Counted from the stretch's first letter, positions 37,595 to 48,789 are shown. The stretch is DNA of 64,000 nt from Chrysoporthe austroafricana (GCA_001051155.2 JYIP02000006.1:496001-560000), one strand, 5' to 3'. A program made the numbers and translations. Notes: generated from the sequence alone by a model not told the origin.

Positions 37595-39060
37595 TCACAG
37601 GGGTGGCCCGAACGGATCTTCCCCAGCCACCCTACGCCTCTTGGACTCACGGTCAGCATCGCCCTTAGGCGCCTCGATGCTCCCGCCGAACACGGCCCCG
37701 TCGTCTTCCACCGCGCTCTTGGCATTGGCCGTGTCCTTCTCCCGAAACTCCAATCTCTTCTTGTGCAGCCCGATCAGGTCAAACCGATCCGGATCCCGAC
37801 ACCTCCTGAGCTTCCTGTTGATCGGCTTCACCAGGTTGTTTGCCTCGGCCTGCAACTGGTTGTCAGTGACCATTACCGCTGCTGCCAGATCATCCACCGC
37901 GGAAGGGTCCGCCCTTACCGTTCCCCAGAACTCTGTCATGCGCTCAGGCGGCTCCTGCAGCAGCATCTCCTTGCACGCCTGGACTGTCGCGACCGTCTTC
38001 TCCCTGACCACCTGCCCAAGGACCAGGGCGCTGCTGTGCGGGTTTGCCCTCCCATTAGCTCCCGAGGCCGGTGTGCTCGCTCCACTGTCGGCCGGAAGCC
38101 GCTGGGCGAAGGTGGCCTCCATCACCCGCTCGAAGAGACCATGGTCTGCTATGGACAAGGCAGCCAGCATGATTTGGCTGGGCGTGTAGTGAAAATAGGC
38201 ATCGGTTACGATTGGGCTGAACTTCAAGATCTCGCGAGCTCGACCGTGGGCCTTCTTGATCCTGGCATCCTGTGGTCCCGCGCACAGTCAGCAACGCACG
38301 CGCAGAAGACGAGCAGGAGCGTGTTGCAGAGACAAAGGGGGCGCCCTACATCGACGTCACCAAAGGTGCGCAGCTGCATGATAGCGCCCTCGAGGGCGAC
38401 GAAGGGGTGCCTGACGTCAAAGGCAAAACGTATGCCCTGGCACAGCAGAAACTCGCCGGCCAGGATCTCCTCGCCCGTCGTATTGGGAAACTTGTCCGCG
38501 ATTGTGCTGACGCGTGGGTAGACGTTCTCAGCCTTGGCACCAAAAAAGACACAGGTCTTGAGCATCTTGGCGGGCGGGTAGGTCATGACACTGTGGGTCA
38601 CGAAGAAGCGGCGCAGGAAGATGGCGGCGGTGGCCCGAATCTCGGTAGGAAGCTGGCAGAACTCGGCGGCGCGCAGGGTCTCGACAGTGTAGTAGCGCAG
38701 GAGCTGCTGCTCCTCGAAAGGGGTGAGGAACTCGGGCAGGGAGGCGGCTGGAGGTCTGTCCGGGGCAGAGGACGAGGGGAGGTCGGTGGGGGCATCGGCA
38801 GGCGCAGTCGAGGTGCTCACGGTGGAGCTGGGGGCGGCAACGGGCGTGTTGGCCCCGGAGGGGTTGGCAGAGGCCGTGGCCGAGATGGGGACGGAGGATG
38901 GCGTCGAGGAGGAGGCGGAGGACGATAGACGCTCCGAGATGTTCTGCCTCGCGAGGCTGTTTGTCTTGGCGCGCAGGTCGGCGAGTTGAGCAGGCGAGTA
39001 GGACCACAGTCGAAACTGGGTCGACTGGCGATATCGCTCGTCCTCAGAGGCGGTAGCCAT
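37595..39060 (-). CDS. ccl1: Cyclin H / Ccl1-like cyclin (TFIIH CDK-activating kinase)
   Basis: Cyclin H activates Cdk7/Kin28 in TFIIH, which phosphorylates the RNA polymerase II C-terminal domain and, in some organisms, cell-cycle CDKs. Exons are 39060-38350 and 38269-37595, for 461 residues. The N-terminal YRQSTQFRLWSYSPAQLADL motif is the cyclin H hallmark (YxxSxQxRxWxF/YS). A Ser/Pro/Ala-rich insert (about 50-100) follows. The first cyclin box has TAAIFLRRFFVTHSVMTYPP and KTCVFFGAKAENV. The second has IVTDAYFHYTPSQIMLAAL. The C-terminus is basic (RESKRRRVAGED), nuclear-signal-like. The insert is longer than in yeast or human proteins. An ATG at 39081 would add seven residues. The gene stands only 0.4 kb from the AT-rich block. 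Confidence 0.88.
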
Positions 39061-39479
39061 TGTGAACGTGAACAGCAGCACTGTGCAGTCGAGGCAGCGT
39101 CAGCTTGTCCGTGTTGGGAATGGAAGTGGGGGTGACGATGAGGACGGGGACGGGAGGCATCAACGTCGCTGTGTGCCGTATGCTGCAAGAGAAGAGCTCG
39201 CCCGCTCAGGCAGCCTCTTGAACCGTCAACAAGCACTATCCTCGAGCCGTCTTTGTCCACCTCCTTACGCGTTTGCTCTGCCACGGCGCCGCTTCACGCG
39301 TCGACAGCGGACAGTACATGATACAATGCATCATGTTATCTCGAATTGGCAGGAGCGAGCAGCCATTATTAGCGAGCTCGCAGCGGCTCTTGCCGCCGGC
39401 AACGTCTGCCAGGCTGCACTGCCTGCCGGTATTTGCGAGGTGCTTTTTCAGCTTAACGCTTTCTTAAGAAATCTTTATA
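39061..39479. promoter_or_regulatory. Promoter region of the cyclin H gene at the edge of the AT-rich block
   Basis: This 0.4 kb has ordinary composition and lies between the cyclin H start codon and the sharp drop in GC. It must contain the cyclin H promoter unless that extends into the degenerate block. No RIP signature is evident here. Confidence 0.5.
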
Positions 39480-39530
39480 ATTAAGATTGGACTAAATAGA
39501 AATAGTATTAGCATTTTATACAAATAGCTA

Positions 39531-39750
39531 TTATTAATAGCAAACGTATTAAAAATATATTTTAAAGCATTTTTTTTTGAAAGAAAATTACGTTAAGAGT
39601 ATATCAAAGTATTATATAAGCTTTTTAATAAAAATATAGCATTTATTTAATAAATTTACCGCATATTTATTAAAGAATTTACTATAAATTTATTACTTTT
39701 ATAAGTTTTATTATTAATTGCCGGCCTTTTATAACTTTTATATTATAAAC
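39531..39750 (+). repeat. Repeat family T, left-end fragment (copy 1)
   Basis: This segment aligns by eye, with many transitions, to the starts of the copies at 52,851 and 62,734. Shared landmarks are AAACGTAYT, then TTACGYTAA, TATTATATAAGC, and TTATTAATTGCCGGCC near its end. Similarity fades after about 39,750. Confidence 0.7.
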
Positions 39751-39957
39751 TAATATATAAACCGGGATATAGTATTAAAAAAGCTATTTAAAGACGAAAC
39801 TATTAAGCTTTATAAGGAAATTCGATAATGCTTATATAAATAAAAGTTAGAGTTAGCAGCAATTAATAAAGTATAACTTATTAAATTATTAAATAAGCTA
39901 ATAAGCATGCTTATTAACTTATTAAATAAGCTAATAAGTTTAATTAAAAAGCTAAAT

Positions 39958-40402
39958 TATTATAAATGCTATAATAATTTTAAAATATATTATAAGGTTA
40001 AAAGGTTTTTATTAATAAAAATAATGCTAAATATAAGCTTTAAAGATCGGAAATATTTCAATTAAATAATGCAATATTTATAAGCTTTAAGCGGCTATTA
40101 TTTAAATAATATTTAAAGTTTAAGTAATATTTAAATTTATAATGAAAAAGCTATAATATTCTATTTAATAAATATTCTATTTTTATATATTTAGCTTTTT
40201 AATTAAAATAATTTGAATCGTTAAGCGAGTTTAGCAATTTATAAATCGTTAAGCTTATTTAACGAATTTAGCAATTCGACTTTAATTTTTGCTTATATAA
40301 ATATAAATTAATTTTGCAATCGAATTTAAAAATTTTAATACTAAATAAGCTTTTTCGAATAGCTTTTATATTATATTTTAATTTATATATTAATTTATAA
40401 TA
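39958..40402 (-). mobile_element. Diverged LTR of the G1/G2 retrotransposon family (G4)
   Basis: The sequence starts TATTATAAATGCT and ends TTTATAATA, paralleling the G1 LTR start TGTTATAAACGCTGC and end GTTATAATA. Internal landmarks such as TAAGCGGCTATTA are shared. The 445-bp length matches G1 (434 bp). Sequence right after it (TTATTCTTTACTTATC) matches G1 internal sequence next to its 3' LTR, so the orientation is the same as G1. Confidence 0.7.
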
Positions 40403-40639
40403 TTATTCTTTACTTATCGATTATTATTTTTAATAAGCTTTTATAAGTTTTTAGTATTTATTTATTTATTTTATTATACTTTTTTAATTAAAATATTTAA
40501 CAAATTTTATTAATTATTATATATTGAAAATTTTTAAAGCTAAATAAAAAGCTTTCCTTTTTTGCGCTATTGCTTTTATCGGAAAGCTTATATTAATACT
40601 TTATTCTTATTATAAGCTTTATAAGTTAAAAGGCTATTA

Positions 40640-40934
40640 TTTATTCAATTCCGAATCTTTTCGTTATTCGAATTGTATTTATTTAAATTGCGCGAATTGC
40701 AATATATATAATCTTTCTCTTGTGCAATTAAATCGGATAATAGCTAAATATTAATAATTTAAAGCCGAGCTAAAAGCTATATATAAAAAAGCAGCAATAT
40801 TAAATGCTTGCATTTTTCGTTAGCAAAAACTAAAGCGGAAATAGTATAAGAAAATAATATAAGCAATTTGCTATAAAATTAATAATATAAAAAAGCTAGA
40901 GAAGTTAAAAGCTGAAAAAGCCGAAAAAGAATGC
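40640..40934 (+). pseudogene. Degraded coiled-coil ORF beside the G4 LTR
   Basis: One frame reads NNLKAELKAIYKKAAILNA, then (after an in-frame stop) QKLKRK and, further on, KKLEKLKAEKAEKE. It parallels the better-preserved ORF at 42,560-43,110 (VKAELDVTEKEAILANAKVF and LEAEKVKEERRKAEAE). Both lie antisense in the 3' internal region of the LTR element. Stops are TAA/TAG at expected Gln positions. Confidence 0.5.
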
Positions 40935-41135
40935 TATAAAGCTTAATAGCAAAACTTATAAATATAATAAATTTATAATAAATTCGCTTAATAAATCTAT
41001 AATAAATCCCTTAATAAATACGTAATGAATTTATTAAGTAAATGCTATACCTTTATCGGGAAGCTTATATAATACTTTAATATACTTTTAGCGTAATATA
41101 CCTTTTTAAAAGAATTATATTATAAGCATATATAT
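40935..41135 (-). repeat. Repeat family T, left-end fragment in inverted orientation
   Basis: The reverse complement contains the family landmarks in order: TATTACGCTAAAAGTATAT, TATTATATAAGC, GATAAAGGTATAGC and AAGTTTTGCTATTAA. It faces the copy at 39,531, with the G4 fragment between them. Confidence 0.65.
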
Positions 41136-41389
41136 ACAAATAATTAATATAAAAATATAAATAATAAGCTTTATAATAATATATAAATATATATATAAAT
41201 AATATAAAAAGCTTAAATAATTAAAAGAAGAAAAGTTAATAAATAAATAATATTAAAACTATATTTCTTAATATTTCAATAACTATATAAGCTATAAAGC
41301 TAAAGTTGCTATATTTATAACTATTATAAACTATACTTATATATAAGATATAATTATATAATTAGTTAATTACGTAAGCAAAAGCTGCT

Positions 41390-41815
41390 AAAATATTCGA
41401 GAGAGTAGCGAGTAGCAAATAGCAAGCTTGCGTAATGCAAAGCTTATTGTAATAATTATTTCCCTATCGCTTTCGAACGGATAAACCAAATAATATAAAT
41501 ATAACTTTGATTTATAATAAGCTAATAAATGCTTATAAATATAGCTTATAATTATAAATCAAATGGCAAAAAATATTCAAGAAAGATAGAGATTTCAAAT
41601 ATATATATCTCGCTTTCTGCTTACTTTTGATAAATAGAATAAGTAAGAAAAAAAAGAAATAACGATTATATAACAATTAATATAATAGAAATCAACCCTC
41701 TTTTTATCTCTTCTTTATTTGTATTTATATAATTGTTTAAGCCAAATATTTACCCTTAATTTATATACTTTTCTATTTATTCTATACCGACATTCGCCCT
41801 CTTATAAGCAGTAAA
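41390..41815. repeat. Possible solo LTR of another retroelement
   Basis: This stretch is less mutated than its surroundings, begins TGCTAAAATATTCGAG and ends ATACCGACA. It has pyrimidine-rich and purine-rich runs resembling fungal Copia LTRs. No second copy lies in the window, so the call is tentative. Confidence 0.25.
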
Positions 41816-41955
41816 GACGATCCGCAATATCTTAACCCTTTTTTAGCTCAAGCTTAACCTGCTTATTTCGAATGCAGCATTTATTATATCTTTCGCGCTT
41901 AGCATTATCGAATAAATATAGCCCAAGTCGAAATTTACAGTCTGATCTGCCAGTA

Positions 41956-41988
41956 TATTATAACCCAACCGGAAGACTAGGGCATGCA
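41956..41988 (+). mobile_element. G2 5' LTR, left piece (split by insertion of G1)
   Basis: TATTATAACCCAACC matches the reverse complement of the G1-family LTR end. The following bases up to ATGCA continue across G1 into 49,256. Joined, the two pieces give an LTR of about 449 bp. Confidence 0.7.
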
Positions 41989-42422
41989 TATTATGAACGC
42001 TGCAGTAATCCTAAAATAGCTATAAGGTTAAAGGGTTTATGCTAGCAAGAACGGTACTAAATATAGCTTTAAGTCGGGAAAGGGAATTACTAAATATCGC
42101 AAGGTTTATAAGCCTTAAGCGGCTATTAATAATAAGGTCTAATTAATACTTAAATTGATAACTGAAAAGCTATAGCAATCTATCTAGTAAATATCCTGTC
42201 CTTATATATATAGCTCTTTAATACTAAACCGATAAAACCGCTATCGATACTATCGGTCCATACAAGATTGCCAGGACCGACCCCAATCTTATCGGTCCAA
42301 GCCCTAACCCTGGATTACGTAATTCTTATAAGTATTCCTTTTAGTAAAGTTGCAAGCTAATTTGTTAATCTTTCCTATTTTCTTAATGCGTTCGCAAGCC
42401 GTTTTCGTATTGGGTTATAATA
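41989..42422 (-). repeat. G1 3' LTR (434 bp)
   Basis: It is a direct repeat of 48817-49250. The plus-strand ends TATTATGAACGC and GGGTTATAATA correspond to TG...CA ends altered by RIP. It is the less mutated of the two LTRs in parts (for example ATCGGTCCAAGCCCTAACCC). Confidence 0.88.
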
Positions 42423-42423
42423 T

Positions 42424-42436
42424 TATCCCTTTCTTA
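42424..42436 (-). other. G1 polypurine tract
   Basis: On the minus strand AAGAAAGGGATAA lies directly before the 3' LTR, the expected site and composition of the plus-strand primer of an LTR retrotransposon. Confidence 0.65.
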
Positions 42437-42559
42437 TCAATTATTATTTCTAACAATTTTTTATAAGGCTTTTATTAACCCCTTTTCTTCTTTATTTCCT
42501 TTTTAATCAGGATATCCTATAGAGTTGAAAAACGTTTTTATAAGAAAACGGATTAAAGC

Positions 42560-43110
42560 AATACTCTCTGGCTTACTATTTTCTTTCGCTATTCCGAAAT
42601 GCTTGCGTATTCTTCCTATTCGGACCGTAATTTCTTCTATTGCATTTCGGAAGATAATTCTTCGCATTATACCGAATGTATTCGCAGCAAGCGGAATAAT
42701 TATAATATAGCGGGCTTTACCCTTATCCAGATATAGCGGATCGTAAAGCAGTATTCCCAAGTTAAAGCGGAATTAGATGTTACTGAAAAAGAAGCAATAC
42801 TTGCTAATGCAAAGGTTTTTCGGTTACGGAAATAGCGCCGCTTGTAAGCCGAGAAGATAGCTTGCGCAATATGCTAGGGTTTGAATACTATTAAGGAATT
42901 AGAATAGTTAGAGGCGGAAAAGGTTAAGGAAGAGCGTCGCAAGGCCGAGGCCGAATATTGCGTTACGGAAGCCTTGATTCCCGAAAGTCCTCTTCCTGAA
43001 AGCTTTGATTTGGATGCTGCCTTGCAGCAATTTGGTCTTGATATCGATTGGGCTAGTACTGATTTGGCTGCGGAATCTGAAACCGTTCCGGGTCCTTTTT
43101 CCGGTTAGCA
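42560..43110 (+). pseudogene. Antisense extra ORF of G1: Cys-rich motif plus coiled coil and acidic tail (TE-associated)
   Basis: On the strand opposite gag-pol, between chromodomain and 3' LTR, one frame reads YSSYSDRNFFYCISED, HYTECIRSKRNN, VKAELDVTEKEAILANAKVF, LEAEKVKEERRKAEAE, an acidic end (FDLDAALQQFGLDIDW) and GPFSG before a stop at 43108-43110. Internal stops sit where Gln is expected, and tyrosines probably replace cysteines. From memory, fungal genomes encode many hypothetical proteins with this layout (Cys motif, coiled coil, acidic tail) near transposons. The function is unknown. This part is less mutated than the rest of G1. Confidence 0.6.
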
Positions 43111-43161
43111 AGTTAATTGCCTTTCCTAATATTTCTTGAGTATTTATTATGCGTTATTCAG

Positions 43162-43275
43162 GTTATTAACTAATTCCCAGCTATTTTCATTTAAGTAATA
43201 TCTTTTCCATTTAATCAAATATTCCTTATACCGAGTTAGTTCCCGATAATAGAAGATCCGTTCGATTTCGTATTC
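43162..43275 (-). pseudogene. G1 chromodomain
   Basis: The minus strand reads EYEIERIF, YRELTRYKEYLIKWKRYY and NENSWELVNN, which fits the chromodomain pattern of chromoviruses (xVExIL...YLVKWKGY...TWEP). Just before it, degraded KFSLFKILKKF and ISRFSNLYS correspond to the integrase C-terminal region. Chromodomains can direct integration to heterochromatin. Confidence 0.85.
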
Positions 43276-43919
43276 TAATTTATTAGTCCTAATTTGTATA
43301 AATTCGTTTGCTTTGATTATATTGAATATAAGTTCGAAAAGCGAGATATGGAATACTGGGTGGATTCTTATTTTATAAGGTAATATAAGTTCAAAACTAA
43401 TTTCTAAAATTTTTTCAAGATCTTAAATAAGCTGAATTTCTTATAATCTAGCGAATAAGAAGGCTTTATCATTTTGATATATTCTTTTTGTCGAATAAAA
43501 TAGATTTTATTCTTTTCTTGTAAGGTTAATCTTTTAATTTTTTTAGAATTAGCGTATTTCGTTATTTTTCTTTATATAAATTTCAGTTCTTTCTAAAATT
43601 CTTTCTAGATTTTCTTAATTCTTTTAATTCGTTTTTTTGCTATTTTTGCATTTGCTTTTAATAATTTGTCGTAATAAGCTATTAAGTTATAATTATAGAA
43701 TGCGTAAAATAATAATTTCTTTATTATATTTATATTTGCGTTATTATATACGAACTATATTAATAGCAGCAAATTAACTTAATTATTTTATTCGTAATTT
43801 ATATAATGCCGTAAATATTGCTTAATAATTTAATTAGTTCGTTCTATTTGTTTATCCGTTTGCGAATGAAATGCTATAAATATCTTTTATTATATTCTGA
43901 ATAGCTTTATAAATAAAGT

Positions 43920-44105
43920 CTAGAAATTGGATATAAACTTTCTATTTCTATCGGAAATAATTTCTTTAAATATGCTATAATTGGTTATAATCGTTTTAAA
44001 GAATATATATGCAAGATCTTCCGCTATGCTGCTTTCTTTATAAAAGAAAAAATAAGCATATTTGCTTAATTTGCAAACTATTATTAAAATACTATTATAT
44101 TGCAC
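43920..44105 (-). pseudogene. G1 integrase core fragment
   Basis: This open stretch reads ILIIVCKLSKYAYFFFYKES and later IFKEIISDRNRKF, matching Ty3/Gypsy integrase sequence around the second catalytic Asp (ISDRDxxF). RIP changes have replaced conserved residues; flanking frame is interrupted. Confidence 0.85.
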
Positions 44106-45286
44106 TCTAGTTAAAAGTTTTCGTAAAAGAAATAGCTTAATAATGAAATCTTAGCTAATAGATTACCAAATTGCTTCCGGGATAAAAAACGGTTAGAATA
44201 ATTTATAAGGCTTATAATATTTAATTTTGTTTTTCTTATAGCTATTACAATCTCGTAAAATTATTTTAATTTTTCTTTTTAGCTTTAAAGAATTCCAATA
44301 TCTTTTAATTCTTTTATATATAGCTTTAATACCTTGATAGCTATATGCTAGTATATTATATATACGTTTATAATATATTCGTTTTATTCTTTTATTGCTA
44401 TATCCTTTAGTCTTTTTTCGTTATTAGAGATTCTAATAATCGTATTGAGTTCTCTAATTTCGTTTACGAGATTGCTATCTTTATTTTATCGAAAGATATT
44501 TTGAAATTCTTTAAGTTTTATATTTTAATAGTTTAACCGTTTGCTAAATACGTTTGTTTTGCTATTTTCAGATCTTTTGCAATAAATAATCTTTAAATTG
44601 AATTATAAAAAGAACTTTGTTTATCTGACTTATTATTTATTTAAGACTTTTATTATTATAAATATTATCAGATTCTTATAGTCAGAATGCATTATAATTT
44701 AATATTTTGTTCCGATTAAGTAATATTGTTATTTTTCAAATGCTTTTATAATTGCTATTAATTCCTTATTCGGAATGCTATAATTGAGTTCTAAGCCATT
44801 TAACTTCTTTGAAAAATTACTTATAATTCTGAAACGTTTTTAATTATTTCGCTAGCCAAATTGTTTTCCGAATGCATAATCTAATATATTAGTTTCGATT
44901 TTAAAAAGCTTATTTGGGTTAGCCTTACAAAGTATTGGCTTTAACGTAATTCGTTTTTTGATTTTATCGAATGCTTTTTATATTTCCTGGGTCTATTCGA
45001 ATTTCCGATTTTTTTTCGTAAGATTTGTAAAAGGGCATGCGATTTTGCTATAATTTCGAATAAACTATCGATAGAAGTTAGCATAGCTAAGGAATGCTTT
45101 GACTTCTTTAATTTTTTCTAATATCGGCTATTTTCTTATTGCTTGAACTTTATCTTTTTGCATGCCGATTTTGCTTGGTTTTATCGTATAACTAAAGTAA
45201 TTAATTTTCTATTAATAGAAATAGCATTTGCTTAATTCGATTAAGAATTTATTATTTTATAAAGTCTGGAATACTTGCTATACGTA

Positions 45287-45565
45287 TTATTTATAAGATT
45301 TAAAGTCTTTTGAATAGATAAGGATATCGTTAAAGTAAACGATAACGATAATATCTAGATATTTGCGGAAAATATCGTTAATTATTTCTTGGAAAAATGC
45401 GAGCGCGTTAATTAATCCAAAAAGTAAAATTACGTATTCGAAATATTTATAGCGAATTCTGAATGCTATTTTCCAGATATCGTTTTCTTTGATTCGGATA
45501 TAATAGTATTCTTTTTTGAAATCGAACGTAATAAACCAGTTCGTTCTTATTAACCGATCTCGCAT
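45287..45565 (-). pseudogene. G1 reverse transcriptase core fragment
   Basis: The frame reads TFDFKKEYYYIRIKEND, KIAFRIRYKYFEYVILLFGL, NALAFFQEIINDIFRKYLD and VIVYFNDILIYSKD. The catalytic YxDD box has become YFND, so activity is lost. The family match to Ty3/Gypsy RT is unambiguous. Confidence 0.93.
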
Positions 45566-46609
45566 TTTTCCTATTAGCGGTAAAGGATAGCGGTTTTTAA
45601 TCGTAATATCGTTAAGCTATCGGTAATCCATATAAAATTATAGCTTGCTGTTTTTTTTTGGTACGAATAAGATTAAGTATTTTGCGAGTAAATACGATTT
45701 CTATATATAACCTCTCTTTAAGTTTTCGTTAATATATTCCTTGAATGTTTCGAATTTTGCTTGGTCGAGCTTATAAATAAAGTAATTTTGCGGTTTTGTC
45801 CTTTCTTTCAATGGAATTTTATAATTAAAAAGGCCGTATTCTAGTAAACCGGTATCGAATTTCCTTTGCTATAGTTTTTTGAATTCGTAATATTCCTTTA
45901 ATACGTTTTTGAATTCTAATAACGGTCTTTCTTTATTTTCTGAGATTTGGAAGAATAAAAAGTATCGTTAAGCGTATTTTGCTTTATTTGTTTCCTATCG
46001 TTATTTTCGGGGTTTTACTTTTAAGGGTTTCGAGTATTTATCGTTTATTAGCCCAAACCTTTATCCGTAATCTTTCTATATTCGCTATTTTGGAAGCTAT
46101 ATCTCTTTGTAATTCCATAATCCATATAGCTTTATAACGCTTTGCGCTAAATTAGTTTTTTGTTAATTGCTAATCGCTTGAATTTCTAATCTGTTTTTAT
46201 TTTGTATTTATAAGTTCGAAATATTTATAACCTTTTCTTATTTTCTAGCAAAACTGTTTGCTTTAAAAGTATATTTAAGCTTGTTTGAACGCATATTCCT
46301 AATGTTATTTTCAGTAATTAGAATTCTTTCTTTTTCATTAATTGCAATCTTTTCAGTAAATACGGCTTATTCTTATAAAATCTAACTAGTAATTTAATTA
46401 ATATAAGGGTTATGCTCTTTAAGCCAAAATATTCTCAAAATTAATTCGTATTATACTATATTTGTAATATCGAAAATAGTTTTCGTTATAAAGCTTTAAA
46501 TTGAAATAAATAAGTAATCAATTTTTATATCGATTATATTAAAATTATATGCAACCGCTTTTCTTTTTATAGTATTGAATTTATAAGGATCTTTCTTTTG
46601 CATTTAAGA

Positions 46610-46675
46610 GATTCGTTTTCTATTAACGATTTCTAGCAAAATAAAATTTCCTTATATGCTGCTATCCAAAAGTGC
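46610..46675 (-). pseudogene. G1 aspartic protease motif
   Basis: The minus strand reads ALLDSS, a stop, then GNFILLEIVNRK. The related element G2 has VLLDSG-stop-GNFILLEIVNKER. Both correspond to the retroviral-type LLDSGxxGNFI active site; here the Gly after Asp-Ser is changed to Ser. Confidence 0.75.
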
Positions 46676-48009
46676 GCTATATTATTGCCCGTTAATATAT
46701 GCATTTAGTATAATATATCTTTCATTTTTTTTCGTAATAGCGTATAAAGACCTTATAGTCCTGATCGGCTATTATTCCGTTATAAGCAATCCTTCCTTTT
46801 TAGGATATCCCGGGCTTCTCTTGCTGCTTGCTTTGCCAATCTCTATATTTGGCTTTGGCCGTACTGTTTCGCCTTTTCGGCTTTTTACAATCGATATTAT
46901 TCTCTGGCTTTGTCTTGTATATAGACGGAATATGCTATAACGTAATATTATTCCTATATCGTTTTTCTTTAAACGCATTTCTATAGGTAATTGTCCGGTA
47001 ACCCGATATATGCATTGCTGTATTTAATATATAAGACTTTCCTGTATTTTCTTCGGGATTCGGCAATAAGCTAAATTAATTAATTTTATTTTCTAATTGA
47101 AAATCAGTTATATTTAACCTTTTCGCTAAAATGTATTTAGTAATTATAATAAATATAATATATCCAGGCAAGTTTATAATAATAAGGGTATAAGTAATTG
47201 ATCCGTATATTTTCTTGAAGTTTATATTCGCTATTTTGAAATGGGATATTTTGGAAGAATTCTTATAAAGTAAGCCTATAAACGAAATATTCAATTTTCA
47301 TATATTTGGTCGTTTAGCTACTGTATTTCTATTGTAGTTAACTTGTATTAGAGATGCCGTATTCTTTTGAATCTTTTTCGAATATAAAGGTTAGCAAATT
47401 ATCTAATTGCCGGTCTTGCAATATAGTAATGCTTGGTATTAGTATCGTTATATCCTGGGTTCCGAATTCTTCTTTTATTATTGCTTTTTATTATTATTCA
47501 AAATAGTAATTAAGAGAGAACTTTCCCAAATCTTCTTCTTTAATATCGAAAGGATTGCTTAAGCAATTAGAATCGCTGCTATTTATAATTGTATCGTAAA
47601 TCGGGCCTTTTCTCTTTATAACGAGTTGCTTTTATTCCTTAAGCTTATATAGGAACTATTCTAAATTTTCTTTTGCCGAAAAGTATAATAAGCAATAATT
47701 TTAGTAATAAGCTATCTAGCTTATACTATTATAATTAGAGTCTATTACTTGCTCTTATAAGATATTATTATTTAGCTAATTGAGTTCTTATCGTTAAGCG
47801 ATATTAACTTGTCTTTCTAAAATTAGTTTTCAATTTCGCTTTTTCCTTTCTTAATAGCAATTGCATACAATATAGCCTTTCTTGCTGCAATTATAATAGG
47901 TAATTCCCTTGCGTTATTCCCGTATTAAAGTATTTAGTTTTATAAGTCCGGCATATATTGTACTTAAATAAGCCGTGCTATTTCGGGTTTTCTGTTAGAA
48001 TTTGCGCTT

Positions 48010-48760
48010 TCCTGAATTAAATTAGTATTTCGGGGCGCTATTATAGTTCTTTTATCGTTGCTAACGCTATTCGTAAAGTCGGTTATTAATACGGATTGCT
48101 TTATTAATAAACTTACTGAATTCCTTAAGCCGGTTTTCCTTATAAAGTTCGTTTTTGATTTCTTCTTTAAGCTTTGCATAATAGATATCTATAAAGGGTT
48201 TGTCCTTGTAATCCAGATAGGCTATAATCTGTTTGAATTTAGCTATATAATTTGCGGCTAAGCTAGTTTATCGGAATGCTTTCAGTTATCGTATTGCAAT
48301 ATATTTCTTATTCGGATTCTTAAAAGTCTTAATAAGGGCTGATTCGAAATTGGCATAGTATTGAAAAATGCGCTTGGTATCCTTAAAGCGGAAGTCTTTA
48401 TTATTATTCAAATAATTGCGGAAAGTTAGTTCCTATTACTGAAAGGCTATTTTTTCAAAGCGACTTCTTGCAAAGTCGATTTTGTCGTAAATAGTTCTAA
48501 ATTGCGCGCTATAGTATTTGAAATAAGCTTTAAATTGGGTTAAGAAAGCCTGAAAGTCTTTTCGGGTGCTTTTATAAAGCTTAAGCTTGTTAAGCTTAAA
48601 AGCTTTAGCTTGCTAGAAAGCGTTAAAGCGGAAAACCTCGTTCTTAATTTCCTTAAGCTATTAGTATAAAGCTATATTTTATTGCTAGAATTGTTCGTTA
48701 GTAAAGATAGTTAAGGCTTCTTCCTGAAAAGCTTGATTGCTAGAAAAAGACGGAATTTAG
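48010..48760 (-). pseudogene. G1 gag (capsid region)
   Basis: One minus frame is nearly open: RKDFQAFLTQFKAYFKYYSA, FKDTKRIFQYYANFESALIK, YLDYKDKPFIDIYYAKLKEE and FSKFINKAIRINNRLYE, interrupted by a few TAA/TAG at Gln codons. This is the retrotransposon gag fold region. A degraded CCHC knuckle follows at about 47,840-47,900. Confidence 0.75.
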
Positions 48761-48789
48761 AGCGCTATTATATTCTTAATATTGCTTAA

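Noticed and set aside
42503..42760. 85-codon minus-strand frame near the G1 3' LTR
   Set aside because: It is the complement of the antisense Cys/coiled-coil ORF, whose plus-strand frame continues coherently to 43,110 and has a related copy at 40.6 kb.
46656..46940. 94-codon plus-strand hydrophobic frame resembling a membrane protein
   Set aside because: It lies antisense to the G1 gag-protease region; hydrophobicity arises from the AT-rich complement of Lys/Arg-rich codons.
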